A DNA stretch of 64,000 nt from positions 124,001-188,000 of the forward strand of contig NZ_JPVZ01000006.1 in the NCBI RefSeq assembly GCF_001662875.1. The letters are read 5' to 3'. The position numbers were made by a program, and so were the translations under genes. The first letter of the stretch is position 1, and every line of letters starts with the position of its first letter. Below are positions 1 to 8,257 of the stretch, one piece after another. The stretch comes from Thalassospira tepidiphila MCCC 1A03514 (GTDB lineage Bacteria > Pseudomonadota > Alphaproteobacteria > Rhodospirillales > Thalassospiraceae). The notes under the pieces were generated by a model. The model was given only the letters and a program-made list of their open reading frames with translations. It was not told the origin of the DNA and did not search any database.

Positions 1-264
1 GGCATCGTGTGGCGGCGCGGGCATCCGCCCGGTGTCAAGGCGGCGCTTCCAGTTTTTCTGCCCCTCAAGATTTGAGCCATGACACGATGCGCAAAATTCA
101 ACATAGTCATCCTTGCCCAGTGCTATCTGTTCCGGAGTGAGCGGCTTTTCGAGAAAAGTCAGATTCTCGGGCTTCGCGCTGGCATCCATCACGCCGAACA
201 ACAAAGCCATGCCGACGCCAGCCATTAATCCGGTGACCATTGATCCGGGCGATACCGCACTCAT
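1..264 (-). CDS. c-type cytochrome, 3' end beyond window
   Basis: The reverse strand reads 88 codons without a stop from the ATG at 264 to the window edge. The product has an N-terminal hydrophobic stretch (MAGVGMALLFGV) that fits a signal peptide or anchor, then a CASCH heme c attachment motif near residue 59. It is therefore a periplasmic c-type cytochrome, truncated here only by the window. Its ATG overlaps the stop of the upstream small membrane-protein gene (ATGA), so the two are translationally coupled as the last visible genes of a leftward operon with a DUF411 protein and a BNR-repeat protein. The electron partner cannot be named from the fragment. The start is secure because of the overlap. 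Confidence 0.8.
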   Translation of the reverse strand, partial: MSAVSPGSMVTGLMAGVGMALLFGVMDASAKPENLTFLEKPLTPEQIALGKDDYVEFCASCHGSNLEGQKNWKRRLDTGRMPAPPHDA

Positions 265-419
265 TTCCCGCCCCGAAGATATTTAAACAACGCGAGAACG
301 CTCATGATCAGGATCGCAAGGATCAGAAGAAACACAAGACCGCCTCCTGCCATCATCAGCATCATCATCGGGCCACCCATCATCGAACCATCCATCATCT
401 GTCCAAAACACTCATTCAT
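261..419 (-). CDS. small Met-rich single-pass membrane protein
   Basis: A 52-residue protein with a Met-rich N-terminal half (MMDGSMMGGPMMM) followed by one strongly hydrophobic helix (about residues 28-46) and a basic C-terminal end. Met-rich segments next to a membrane helix are common in small proteins of copper loci, where thioethers bind Cu(I); that role is an inference here. The chosen ATG at 419 overlaps the end of the DUF411 gene (stop at 412-414), and its own stop overlaps the cytochrome start, so it sits in a tightly coupled operon. A longer reading upstream to 455 would lie inside the DUF411 gene and is unlikely. No named family is recognised. Confidence 0.65.
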   Translation of the reverse strand: MNECFGQMMDGSMMGGPMMMLMMAGGGLVFLLILAILIMSVLALFKYLRGGK

Positions 420-900
420 TGGCGTAAACGGCAATGCCGTCCTCTCCGAACGCATAGGTTTTCAGCGTCCCGGTTTTTTCACGTGCCATGCCCGGCGCAT
501 TTGGTGGCATGCCGGGCAGCGTGATACCCGTTATATCCGGGCGTTCATCAAGCATCCGTTCAATGATCTCGGCGGGAACCAGCCCGCTTACGACATATCC
601 GTCAATCTCGGCCAAATGGCAGCCCAGCCCTTGCTCCGGGACACCGGCGGCAACGGATCGCTTGTCGAAATCGCGATCATCGACACGGGTAACCTGATAT
701 CCATTGGTCTCAAGATATTCGCCATAGGCATCACAGCATCCGCAGTTCGGGTCCCGATAGATTGTGATCGATTTGCTTCTCTCACCAGCTACTGTCACGT
801 TCGTTTGCGCCTCTCCTTTTCCCGGAGCAAACATTGTAAATGCAGCACTTCCGGCAACAGCCAGAATCGCAACACCTGTCACAATCACTAATTTTCTCAT
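412..900 (-). CDS. DUF411 family metal-binding protein
   Basis: A 162-residue exported protein. Residues 1-30 form a signal peptide. The mature part opens with a thioredoxin-like strand and a CGCC motif (YRDPNCGCCDAYGEYL), which is the signature of the DUF411 family; a later conserved segment (GVPEQGLGCHLAEIDGYVVSGLVPAEII) matches the family's second half with its Cys-His pair. DUF411 proteins occur in copper and silver resistance loci and are thought to bind metal in the periplasm. The start at 900 is preceded by GGAG at a good distance; an extension to 939 would add residues before the signal peptide. It lies 14 bases downstream of the BNR protein gene in the same leftward operon. Confidence 0.85.
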   Translation of the reverse strand: MRKLVIVTGVAILAVAGSAAFTMFAPGKGEAQTNVTVAGERSKSITIYRDPNCGCCDAYGEYLETNGYQVTRVDDRDFDKRSVAAGVPEQGLGCHLAEIDGYVVSGLVPAEIIERMLDERPDITGITLPGMPPNAPGMAREKTGTLKTYAFGEDGIAVYANE

Positions 901-914
901 CTGTTTCTCCATCA

Positions 915-1856
915 TCATATGTTCGCAATGGCGGTCCACGTCCTGCCACCGTCTGGGCTTTGTAAAACCCCGTCGTTATTCACAATTACGAGATCATCAG
1001 CGCGTAGCGGATGAACCGCGAGTGCTGTTGCGATAACTTCTGAACGCTTTAACCAGGTGACACCCGCATCCTGCGATTGCCAAATTCCGGATGGCAATCC
1101 GGCATAAAGTGTGGCCGGTCGCGATACCGCACTGACCAGCGCACTCACAGGTTCACCCTCAGGTAAGGGTACTTTGGGAGTTGCCTGCTTTCCGGACGCA
1201 AGAGCATCCATGGCATCGCCCGGCTGAACATCCTGCCAACGGCAGAAACAATCCGGCACACGCGTTACACCGGTATCGGTTCCGGCATATAGCCAGATCC
1301 CACCCATTCCGGTTGCCAGATCGACTGAAGACAGTGCTGTCAGATCTCGCTCGGCATTCGCTAACCATGGCCGGTCCATGACAAACACCCATGACTGACC
1401 AGCATCATCGCTCTGCCATAAGCCGTCACCGCGAATGGCGGCATATATGGTATCTGGGTTTGTCGCCGCAGTTGTGATGGCAGTGACTGCCGCTTTTGGC
1501 AGTCCTTGCCCACGTACGTCCCAACTTTTCCCGCCATCTACAGACAGAACAATCCTGCCGGTATCCAGACCACCAATAACTCGGCCCGGCCGTTCCGGAT
1601 GTGTTGCAAGTGTGAGAATGGAACCTGCCGACATCTCCGGCAATGTTATCCAGTTTCGATCCCTATCGCGATACAGAAGCAATGACCCGCGTGCAATAAT
1701 CAGCGCATTGCTATCAAAAGCAATTGCACTGTTTGAGCTTTCACTAACCGCGGCAAGGGTTGTTGCTGGCAACAGGTAGAGGCCAGCACATGTCACGAGA
1801 CCGCGAAGCAGCGCACGTCTGGAAACAGAGCCCGCGACTATGGTATTTCTTTTCAT
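915..1856 (-). CDS. Tat-exported BNR/Asp-box repeat protein
   Basis: A 313-residue protein with a twin-arginine type N-terminus (SRRALLRG followed by a hydrophobic stretch), so it is probably exported folded through Tat. The mature part carries repeated Asp-box motifs of the type S-x-D-x-G-x-x-W (LSVDGGKSWDV, QSDDAGQSWVF, QSQDAGVTWLK, QSPDGGRTWTA), the mark of sialidase/VPS10-like beta-propellers. Such photosystem II stability factor-like proteins are found next to DUF411 and cytochrome genes in copper loci; their function is not established. ATG at 1856 is chosen because it gives a compact Tat signal; a TTG at 1871 in the same frame is possible. First gene of the leftward operon. Confidence 0.8.
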   Translation of the reverse strand: MKRNTIVAGSVSRRALLRGLVTCAGLYLLPATTLAAVSESSNSAIAFDSNALIIARGSLLLYRDRDRNWITLPEMSAGSILTLATHPERPGRVIGGLDTGRIVLSVDGGKSWDVRGQGLPKAAVTAITTAATNPDTIYAAIRGDGLWQSDDAGQSWVFVMDRPWLANAERDLTALSSVDLATGMGGIWLYAGTDTGVTRVPDCFCRWQDVQPGDAMDALASGKQATPKVPLPEGEPVSALVSAVSRPATLYAGLPSGIWQSQDAGVTWLKRSEVIATALAVHPLRADDLVIVNNDGVLQSPDGGRTWTAIANI

Positions 1857-2221
1857 ATGCAAGTTTCTCAAGGAGTTGGAGCATCAGAACGTAATCCGAA
1901 TCCCGCTCACAATGATCCTATAAGGTTTGATCTTCAGAGGCCGGGCACCAGTAAAAGCGGGACGCTCAAGGCCGGGGCGGATTGCCGCCTGCTCGTTGAG
2001 TGAAGCTGAAGCTATGCTTTGGTGCATGTCGCGACTGCGCCAAGAAATACCGACCAAAGCCGACATTTTGGCACCCGTAGATCGGAAAACATGATTTCCA
2101 ACCTTGTCTGAAGAAGCTGTAAGGCCCACAACAAAAATTGCGGGCACGAAGCATGTCATGAGAAATCGCGGTGATGCCCCATGACACTGATATCCTCAAA
2201 CCAAAACGGATTAAGGAGATA
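1857..2221. other. intergenic stretch, possible barrel-protein remnant
   Basis: About 365 bases between two leftward genes. On the minus strand, 2159 to 1884 is open and ends in an amphipathic stretch with a C-terminal Phe (KPYRIIVSGIRITF), which resembles the last strand of an outer-membrane beta-barrel. The preceding residues do not look like a normal protein start and no good ribosome site is seen. It may be the tail of a decayed porin or receptor gene, or chance. No terminator or operator is obvious. Confidence 0.2.
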
Positions 2222-2551
2222 TCAGTTCAGAGTGTTGGTTCTGGGAGGGAATGGATCGGGAGAGTTTGAGCGGCCGGTAAGGCTGCCTGTCGGCCCGAAA
2301 TGCTCGACTGAGGCGAGTGCAGGTATTGCAACTTGTACAGGCGAAATTGCGATAGTTGATACCTGAGGGCACGCAATATCGCAGTCCGGCATGATGTCGC
2401 CGCTGCCAGAACAATCCTGACAATTGTCCATTGCCAATTCCGCCATCGGCATCCCGACCTCCATAACAGCAGCATTGACCGTCTGGAAACTTGTCCCGAC
2501 GGCAAAAGCAGCTATCAAAAGTATGGTCAAAAACCTGATGCGATTGAGCAT
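2222..2551 (-). CDS. small secreted Cys-rich protein of copper locus
   Basis: A 109-residue protein with a clear signal peptide (residues 1-28, cleavage after VNA) and a short mature part with four Cys (CQDC and CDIAC) plus Met and Asp. The C-terminal end has the pattern G-R-x-N-S-P-x-P-x-P-P-R. Two other small exported proteins in this island (2943-3263 and 7796-8113) share the layout: signal peptide, a Cys cluster, and an Arg/Pro-Pro ending. A periplasmic metal-binding or sensing role is plausible from context. The ATG at 2551 is the only start that leaves the signal peptide whole. No named family is claimed. Confidence 0.6.
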   Translation of the reverse strand: MLNRIRFLTILLIAAFAVGTSFQTVNAAVMEVGMPMAELAMDNCQDCSGSGDIMPDCDIACPQVSTIAISPVQVAIPALASVEHFGPTGSLTGRSNSPDPFPPRTNTLN

Positions 2552-2942
2552 GGTTTACTTCTATCCCAAGGATGCGATGCTGTCTATATCGAACTACAGT
2601 AAATCCTATTGCTGCACCTCTGTGCCCATATCCAGAGACTAGGAGAATTGTTGGGTTACGCAGCATTTAATAGGATTTGATTGTGCTTCATCTATAAATT
2701 GATTGTTAGCAAGTCATACCCGCAGATTAGTGAATAACTCAGCACAACAGGTTGTTCATCTGTAGCGCATAACGTGATTTCATGGCGACGAATGCAGTAA
2801 TCTATTGTTTTCACCTTGCTGATGGCTCAAGCAGCAGATGTAAATTCGTGAAATAGTCTGTCTTTGCCACAATATTGCCACTTGACCGCATTGATACATC
2901 AAGATAACCATTGCGCTGCAACATTGTGATAGGATTCTCCTT
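2552..2942. other. divergent intergenic region, no gene seen
   Basis: These 391 AT-rich bases separate the leftward and rightward copper genes and must hold the promoters for both small secreted proteins. Neither strand shows a credible gene. I see no clear CueR-type dyad with a 19-bp spacer and no CopR-type box that I would trust. Confidence 0.4.
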
Positions 2943-3263
2943 TTGCGGATCATCTCGTGCATACTTTCGGTTATCATCGCGTTGACAGTAATGCTGTCTG
3001 GCGCTGAGGCCGTGCATGCCAAAGCCGCTGATATTAACAGTGGCCATCACAGTGTTGTCTCCGTCATGGCTGACAGTAGTTCTCACACACAGGATCCATC
3101 GCACAACGATGTTTGTGGCATGGCTGTTTGTGGTCCCTATGTGCAGCAAATGTCTGGTAACTGGAACGCTGCACCTGTTTTGTTGTCTGTAAAGTACTGG
3201 GCAAAAGACAGAACGCTCTCGCCTGCAGAGCTTGATGTTAGCGTCAAACCTCCCCGCACCTAA
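2943..3263 (+). CDS. small secreted His/Cys protein of copper locus
   Basis: A 106-residue exported protein. The start is a TTG at 2943, preceded by AGGA at 2931-2934; it is chosen because the hydrophobic signal peptide begins immediately after it (ending near VHAKA). The mature part is rich in His and Ser, with a CGMAVC pair, and ends in K-P-P-R-T, matching the layout of the other two small secreted proteins in the island. It precedes the cupredoxin gene by about 125 bases on the same strand. Function is unknown; periplasmic copper binding is the natural guess. Moderate confidence because of the non-ATG start. Confidence 0.55.
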   Translation: MRIISCILSVIIALTVMLSGAEAVHAKAADINSGHHSVVSVMADSSSHTQDPSHNDVCGMAVCGPYVQQMSGNWNAAPVLLSVKYWAKDRTLSPAELDVSVKPPRT

Positions 3264-3387
3264 GATATTCAGTTCCTTATCTAAACTGCATTCGTGACGT
3301 AATCTGTCGCTATGAGTCCGATCACTGACTCTGTGTAAGGTTTGCGTAACGAGATCCTTTATACTGAATTATCTCGGGAGCATTTTC

Positions 3388-3951
3388 ATGCCCAAATACA
3401 CTACTTCTGTCCTTCGCCTTGCTGTTGCTTCCGCCCTTGCTATGGGTAGCCTTGCCGGTATCCAGACTTCTGCATTTGCTGGTGCAGGTCATAGTGGCGG
3501 TCATAATGATGGCGTCGAAATCGGAGCGCCTGGCGATATCTCTGATGTTCGCCGGACAATTCGGATCACGATGGAAGACAATTTCTATGACAAGGAAAAG
3601 ATTGTTGTTCGCGGCGGCGAAACCGTTCGTTTTCTAGTCGAAAACAAGGGTGAGTTCGTTCACGAATTCAACATCGGCACCGCAACCATGCATGCTGACC
3701 ATCAAAAAGAAATGATGATGATGATGGAACACGGGGCCCTTGAAGTAGACAAAATCAACATGGACATGATGGAAATGGACATGGGGAACGGTGAAACCAT
3801 GAAGCACAACGATCCGAACAGCGTACTTCTGGAGCCGGGTGATTCTGCCGAGGTGATCTGGACCTTCCCGAAAGACGCAGAACTTGAATTTGCGTGCAAT
3901 GTACCAGGCCACTACGAGAGCGGCATGGTCGGTAAAGTTCGCCTGCAGTAA
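3388..3951 (+). CDS. periplasmic cupredoxin (CopI-like)
   Basis: A 187-residue blue-copper-type protein with a signal peptide (cleavage near SAFA-G). The cupredoxin fold covers about residues 55-187. The type 1 copper ligands can be read as His92 (VHEFN), Cys170, His175 and Met180 (CNVPGHYESGM). A Met/His/Asp-rich insertion at residues 101-141 (many Met in MMMMM and MDMMEMDM) is typical of copper-resistance cupredoxins such as CopI and would give extra Cu(I) sites. It is the first large gene of the rightward copper operon, followed by CopA after a hairpin. GGGAG lies upstream of the ATG. Confidence 0.85.
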   Translation: MPKYTTSVLRLAVASALAMGSLAGIQTSAFAGAGHSGGHNDGVEIGAPGDISDVRRTIRITMEDNFYDKEKIVVRGGETVRFLVENKGEFVHEFNIGTATMHADHQKEMMMMMEHGALEVDKINMDMMEMDMGNGETMKHNDPNSVLLEPGDSAEVIWTFPKDAELEFACNVPGHYESGMVGKVRLQ

Positions 3952-3968
3952 CCACTGCGCAGGGTCTC

Positions 3969-4004
3969 GCGCCAGAGGGAATCCCTCCCTGTTGCCTCTG
4001 GCGC
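3969..4004 (+). terminator. intra-operon hairpin between cupredoxin and copA
   Basis: A perfect 10-bp stem (GCGCCAGAGG at 3969-3978 with CCTCTGGCGC at 3995-4004) with no U-run after it. It probably stabilises or partly separates the abundant cupredoxin message from copA rather than ending transcription fully. Confidence 0.5.
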
Positions 4005-4023
4005 ACCTCAACCATCGGAGATC

Positions 4024-5712
4024 ATGAGAATGAGAAAACTTCTTGGGCGTGCCCTTTTGGGGGCGCTAAGCACTATTGCTGTGTCAACAGCAGGGTATGC
4101 GGCAACCTATAATCTGTCTGTCGATTACGTTACCATCGACACAGGTGATATGAAAACCAAAGCAATTGGCTATAACGGGTCCTCGCCCGGTCCGACCTTG
4201 CGCCTCAAAGAAGGCGAAGATGCCGTCATCAACGTGACGAACAACCTGGACGAGACTACATCTATCCATTGGCATGGGTTGATCCTTCCCTACCAGATGG
4301 ACGGTGTGCCGGGCATCAGCTTCACCGGGATCGAACCGGGCGAGACTTTTACCTATCGCTTTCCTGTCAAACAGAGCGGGACCTATTGGTTTCACAGCCA
4401 CTCTGGCTTCCAGGAACCAGATGGCGCTTACGGCTCAATTGTTATCGAACCCGAAAAACGCGAGCCATTCAAGTTCGACCGTGAATATGTCGTTGTTCTG
4501 AAAGACAAGCACCCTCATTCCGGGGCGCGTATTCTGCGCAACCTAAAGATGATGCCGGACTACTACAACCGTAACCAACGCACGCTCGGAGACTTCATCT
4601 CCGACGTTTCGGAAAACGGTTTGGGAGAAACTCTCTCTGAACGTGGAGACTGGGGCAGCATGCGCATGATGCCAACAGATATTGAAGACGTTCAGGGCTT
4701 CGTCGGCCTCATCAATGGTAAATCACCGGAACAAAACTGGACCGGACTATTTGAGCCAAACGAACGTGTGCGCCTGCGCTTCATCAATGCATCGGCCATG
4801 ACTTACTTCGACGTCCGCATTCCGGGACTTGAAATGACTGTTGTCCAGGCTGACGGCAACAATGTTCAACCGGTCAAGGTTGATGAATTCCGCATTTCGG
4901 TTGCAGAAACATACGACGTGATTGTTCAGCCGACAGCTGAAAAGCCGTATGCAATCATGGCCGAATCAATGGGACGCTCGGGTTATGCATTCGGATCGTT
5001 GTCGCCGCAAGAAGGGTTGAAAGCTGAAATGCCAGCCAGACGCATGGACGCTCCGTTGCTGACAATGGCGGACATGGGAATGGATCACGGTAGCATGGCC
5101 GGAATGGATCATTCTTCGATGGGCAGTGGTAACGAGAACGGTATGGCTGGAATGGACCATTCGAATATGGCCGGAATGGATCATTCTCAGATGGGAATGT
5201 CCAAAGATGATCCCTTCTATGCCGCTGGAAGTGGTTTGACACCAAAAGCAGCCAATGGCGGAAAGTTCCTCTCCTATGCCGACCTGAAGGCACAGAAGCC
5301 TTTGTACCCTGAACGGCCTGCAACGCGTGAAATTGAACTGCGCCTTACCGGAAACATGGAACGCTATACGTGGTCAATCAATGGCGTCAAATATGAAGAT
5401 GCAGAACCTATCCGCTTGAAATATGGCGAACGGGTGCGCTTCAAGTTCGTCAATGAGACCATGATGTCACACCCGATGCATTTGCACGGGATGTGGTCAA
5501 TCCTCGATACTGGCAACGGTAAATGGGATCCGGTTAAACACACCATCAATATCAACCCTGGCATGACCGTTTATTCGGAAACCGAAGTTGATGAACCTGG
5601 GCAATGGGCTTTCCACTGTCACCTTAGCTATCACATGGCTTCTGGCATGTTCCGAAAAGTGGTTGTAGAGGGCGGTCCAGCCGTCGCGGCACTTGAGAAT
5701 GGAGTTCAATAA
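4024..5712 (+). CDS. copA: copper resistance multicopper oxidase CopA
   Basis: A 562-residue periplasmic multicopper oxidase of the CopA/PcoA family, which oxidises Cu(I) to the less toxic Cu(II). All copper-binding motifs are present: HWHG (82-85), HSH (124-126), HPMHLHG (483-489) and HCHLSYHMASGM (531-542), holding the type 1 and the trinuclear centre. A Met/His-rich segment at 351-392 repeats M-D-H-S units and resembles the Met-rich copper-binding loops of CopA. The N-terminus is a short Sec-type or degenerate Tat signal. GGAG precedes the start. It forms an operon with CopB, two bases downstream. Not to be confused with the CopA-named P-type ATPase; that enzyme is at 10541. Confidence 0.95.
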   Translation: MRMRKLLGRALLGALSTIAVSTAGYAATYNLSVDYVTIDTGDMKTKAIGYNGSSPGPTLRLKEGEDAVINVTNNLDETTSIHWHGLILPYQMDGVPGISFTGIEPGETFTYRFPVKQSGTYWFHSHSGFQEPDGAYGSIVIEPEKREPFKFDREYVVVLKDKHPHSGARILRNLKMMPDYYNRNQRTLGDFISDVSENGLGETLSERGDWGSMRMMPTDIEDVQGFVGLINGKSPEQNWTGLFEPNERVRLRFINASAMTYFDVRIPGLEMTVVQADGNNVQPVKVDEFRISVAETYDVIVQPTAEKPYAIMAESMGRSGYAFGSLSPQEGLKAEMPARRMDAPLLTMADMGMDHGSMAGMDHSSMGSGNENGMAGMDHSNMAGMDHSQMGMSKDDPFYAAGSGLTPKAANGGKFLSYADLKAQKPLYPERPATREIELRLTGNMERYTWSINGVKYEDAEPIRLKYGERVRFKFVNETMMSHPMHLHGMWSILDTGNGKWDPVKHTININPGMTVYSETEVDEPGQWAFHCHLSYHMASGMFRKVVVEGGPAVAALENGVQ

Positions 5713-5714
5713 CA

Positions 5715-6437
5715 ATGAAAACACTAACTTTGGCCGCGATTGGTGGTGGTGTTCTTTCCACGATCCTGTCCTTCTCGTTCACTGCCAAAGCAGACAATCA
5801 CATCTTTTATGGCATTCAAATGGAGCAGTTTGAATACCGCTCTGGTGACGAAGGGGAAAATCTTTTCGTTTGGGATGGTGATGCATTTGTTGGCACCGAT
5901 GAACTGAAGTTACGTTGGCAAGGCGAAGGCGAGCGTGATCTCAAAAACGACCTTTACGAAAACTTCGAGAACAGACTGGTCCTGCAAACACCAATCAGCG
6001 ACTTTTTCGATGCCAAAGCCGGTATTCGTCTGGATACGCCAAGCACAACAGATCGTTGGTATGGAACCGTTGGAATCATGGGGCTTGCTCCTCAATGGTT
6101 TGAAGTCGACGCTGATCTGTTTGTCAGCGAGACCGGAGACGGCAGTGCGCGGCTTGATGTTGAGTATGAAGGCTTGCTGACCAATCGTTTAATCCTCACA
6201 CCTTCGCTTGAGCTGAATGCTGCGTTCTCTGACGATCGCGAGATTGAGGTCGGACGCGGGTTTTCAAGCGCAGAGATCGGACTGCGGCTTAGCTATGACC
6301 TCATCGACCGTGCCGTTGCACCGTATATCGGGGTTGCCTATGAGCGGAAACTCGGCAAAACCGCAGACTTTGCAAAAGATGACGGCGAAGATTACGAGGC
6401 AACTTACCTCGTAACCGGTCTCCGCCTTCTTTTCTAA
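5715..6437 (+). CDS. copB: copper resistance outer-membrane protein CopB
   Basis: A 240-residue protein with a signal peptide (ending SFTAKA) and a mature part of alternating amphipathic strands ending in Phe (GLRLLF), as expected of an outer-membrane beta-barrel. Family landmarks of CopB/PcoB are seen: DEGENLFVWDGDAFVGTDELKLRWQGEGE near the start and R-L-D-x-E-Y in the middle. CopB works with CopA in copper tolerance. This copy lacks the long Met/His-rich N-terminal repeats of the Pseudomonas protein, so it is a short version. It follows copA by two bases and is followed by a terminator-like hairpin. Confidence 0.9.
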   Translation: MKTLTLAAIGGGVLSTILSFSFTAKADNHIFYGIQMEQFEYRSGDEGENLFVWDGDAFVGTDELKLRWQGEGERDLKNDLYENFENRLVLQTPISDFFDAKAGIRLDTPSTTDRWYGTVGIMGLAPQWFEVDADLFVSETGDGSARLDVEYEGLLTNRLILTPSLELNAAFSDDREIEVGRGFSSAEIGLRLSYDLIDRAVAPYIGVAYERKLGKTADFAKDDGEDYEATYLVTGLRLLF

Positions 6438-6446
6438 GCATCACAC

Positions 6447-6477
6447 GACAGGGAGGACTTTCCTCCCTGTCTGTTTT
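6447..6477 (+). terminator. hairpin after copB
   Basis: An 11-bp perfect stem (GACAGGGAGGA at 6447-6457 and TCCTCCCTGTC at 6461-6471) followed by TGTTTT. It may attenuate transcription between copB and the next gene, 30 bases on. Confidence 0.6.
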
Positions 6478-6506
6478 GCCGAACCTTCTCAAGGAACCTA
6501 ACTACA

Positions 6507-7706
6507 ATGATGGAAATCGTCCACGATATGGGGCATCGCTTGACGCACTACATATCAAGCGATGCACACTGGTGGGTTCATCTTGTATTCCATTTGGTGG
6601 TGTTTGGGGTGCCGGTTGCGCTAATTATTATTCTCAGCGCGACGGGATACAGGGCTTTAAGACGCCGCAGATCTGTTCTTGCGCAACAGGCTCAAAAGCC
6701 CTCGGCAAAGAGCGGAACAGCGCTCCTGCAGTACATATTCAGAGCTTCATGGAAGCGGCAGATAAAACTGGGGCTACTGGCGACGGCCTCTTTGCCGGCT
6801 CTTTACATGAGCCTCGAGCTTCCGAAGTTGATCATCAACAACGCCATTGAGTCAGGACATTTTCCAGTTACCTATTTAGGAATGGAGTTCTCTCAAACGA
6901 TGGCTTTACTTACTCTCTGTCTGCTTTTTTTATTGGCGATTGGCGTGCATGGCTGGCTGAAATATCAGGTTAATTTGCAATCCGGTGCGCTGGCAGAACA
7001 CATGTCACGCCGCCTACGGCTTGATATTTCAAAATTCAGCTTTCGAAAGCCATCCCCCAAAGGAGGGGAATTGATTCCGGTTATTGTGCAGGAGGTAGAG
7101 CCCGTAGCTGGATATGCTGCAGAGTCGATTGTGCTGCCTTTGTTACAAGGCGGTACATTCCTGACGATTCTGACTTTCATGCTCGTGCAAGATTTGGTTT
7201 TGGGCATCGCCGCAACCGCACTGTTGCCGCTTCAGATTTTTGTCATCCCCAGATTCCAGAAGAAAATTAATGCTTTGTCTCGAACGCGGCTGAAGGAAGT
7301 CAGAGTTCTCGGCGAGAAGATAGGGAACATCTCAAACGATAACCAGCCAGGTGCCCGGGATATTTACGGGTCATACAAGCGACTTCACGACCTTCGTCTC
7401 TCTATCCACAAGAACAAGTTCGCCATGAAGTCTTTAAACAATTTCATATCACAGATGACGCCCTTCTTCTTTTACACAATTGGAGGGTATCTGGTGATAA
7501 AAGGCGATCTCACGCTCGGGGCTCTAATCGCAGTATTAACTGCATACAAAGACATGGGCGCTCCGCTAAAAGAGCTCTTTCGCTACTATCAGGCGCAAGC
7601 CGATGCTCACGTCAGATACTCCGAAATCAAACCTTACATCTCAAAGGAAATCAACAGTACGGACAACCGGCTTGCAGATGTAACGGTTCTGTCTGAAGTC
7701 GGTTAA
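6507..7706 (+). CDS. ABC exporter membrane domain without ATPase domain
   Basis: A 399-residue membrane protein. An N-terminal helix (about 24-46) is followed by a region matching the six-helix type I ABC exporter transmembrane domain (about 75-380), with the expected LQSGALAEHMSRRLRLDISKF coupling-like segment and a C-terminal helix pair. The protein stops after the membrane domain: no Walker A, signature LSGGQ or Walker B sequence follows, and no ATPase gene is adjacent. It is therefore either an orphan half that borrows an ATPase, or a re-purposed membrane protein. Its place between copB and other copper genes suggests an envelope role in copper handling. AGGAA precedes the start; the second Met at 6510 is an alternative. 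Confidence 0.7.
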   Translation: MMEIVHDMGHRLTHYISSDAHWWVHLVFHLVVFGVPVALIIILSATGYRALRRRRSVLAQQAQKPSAKSGTALLQYIFRASWKRQIKLGLLATASLPALYMSLELPKLIINNAIESGHFPVTYLGMEFSQTMALLTLCLLFLLAIGVHGWLKYQVNLQSGALAEHMSRRLRLDISKFSFRKPSPKGGELIPVIVQEVEPVAGYAAESIVLPLLQGGTFLTILTFMLVQDLVLGIAATALLPLQIFVIPRFQKKINALSRTRLKEVRVLGEKIGNISNDNQPGARDIYGSYKRLHDLRLSIHKNKFAMKSLNNFISQMTPFFFYTIGGYLVIKGDLTLGALIAVLTAYKDMGAPLKELFRYYQAQADAHVRYSEIKPYISKEINSTDNRLADVTVLSEVG

Positions 7707-7735
7707 AAAAAACGTCCCCTTAATTGAGGTAGGTC

Positions 7736-7772
7736 AACGTAACTCGATATTTAAGGGCATAAGTGTTACGTT
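7736..7772. promoter_or_regulatory. inverted repeat before small secreted protein gene
   Basis: AACGTAAC at 7736-7743 and GTTACGTT at 7765-7772 form an 8-bp perfect inverted repeat 24 bases before the next ATG. The 21-bp spacing puts the half-sites on nearly the same face of the helix, so this is a candidate operator or a hairpin. No matching regulator gene is visible. Confidence 0.35.
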
Positions 7773-7795
7773 ACTGCCCAAAGGAAGTTTGATCA

Positions 7796-8113
7796 ATGAA
7801 TGCACAGCAAGCACTAATACGCGCCGTACTGATCCTGCTCGTCGGGATGAGCGCTATTATGCTTGCTCCCCATATTGCAGTCGCGTCGACTGGATCTTTT
7901 CCTGCGCATTCTGCAGAACTCAATGGTTTTGACGTTGAACACCAGCATGACCTGGCTTCGTGCTGCCCTCAGGTTTCTTGTCACTCCACATCAGCGGTCC
8001 TTACCGAGATTATCCTACCGGTTTCCGAGTTTTCCCATGTACAGAACGGGATAGAAGAAGTGTCCCTTCAGCCGGTATCTCGGTCATGGATTTTCCAGCC
8101 TCCCATATCCTGA
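7796..8113 (+). CDS. small secreted His/Cys protein of copper locus
   Basis: A 105-residue exported protein with a signal peptide ending near AVAS. The mature part has an HQHDLASCCPQVSCHS cluster of His and Cys that could bind copper, and a C-terminus with R-S-W-x-F-Q-P-P. AGGA lies at a good distance before the ATG. It is the third member of a set of small exported proteins in this island, alongside 2222-2551 and 2943-3263. It starts the second half of the rightward operon (YHS protein, cytochrome, permease, ATPase). Not assigned to a named family. Confidence 0.6.
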   Translation: MNAQQALIRAVLILLVGMSAIMLAPHIAVASTGSFPAHSAELNGFDVEHQHDLASCCPQVSCHSTSAVLTEIILPVSEFSHVQNGIEEVSLQPVSRSWIFQPPIS

Positions 8114-8257
8114 TCCTCCCGAACAAATAGCGAATAACTGTTCTGGGTTCTGCACCTGCCGATGGCATGCGTACAGATTGAGCCTTGGTGTTCTGCACCA
8201 TGCTGCTTTCAGACGGAACAGTCATACCTAAAGGTATTTATGGGATGGCGAAGAGAA

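Noticed and set aside
3342..3365. Promoter of the cupredoxin gene (TTGCGT and TATACT)
   Set aside because: The spacer is only 12 bases; TATACT alone is a fair -10, but I could not pair it with a convincing -35 or copper-regulator box.
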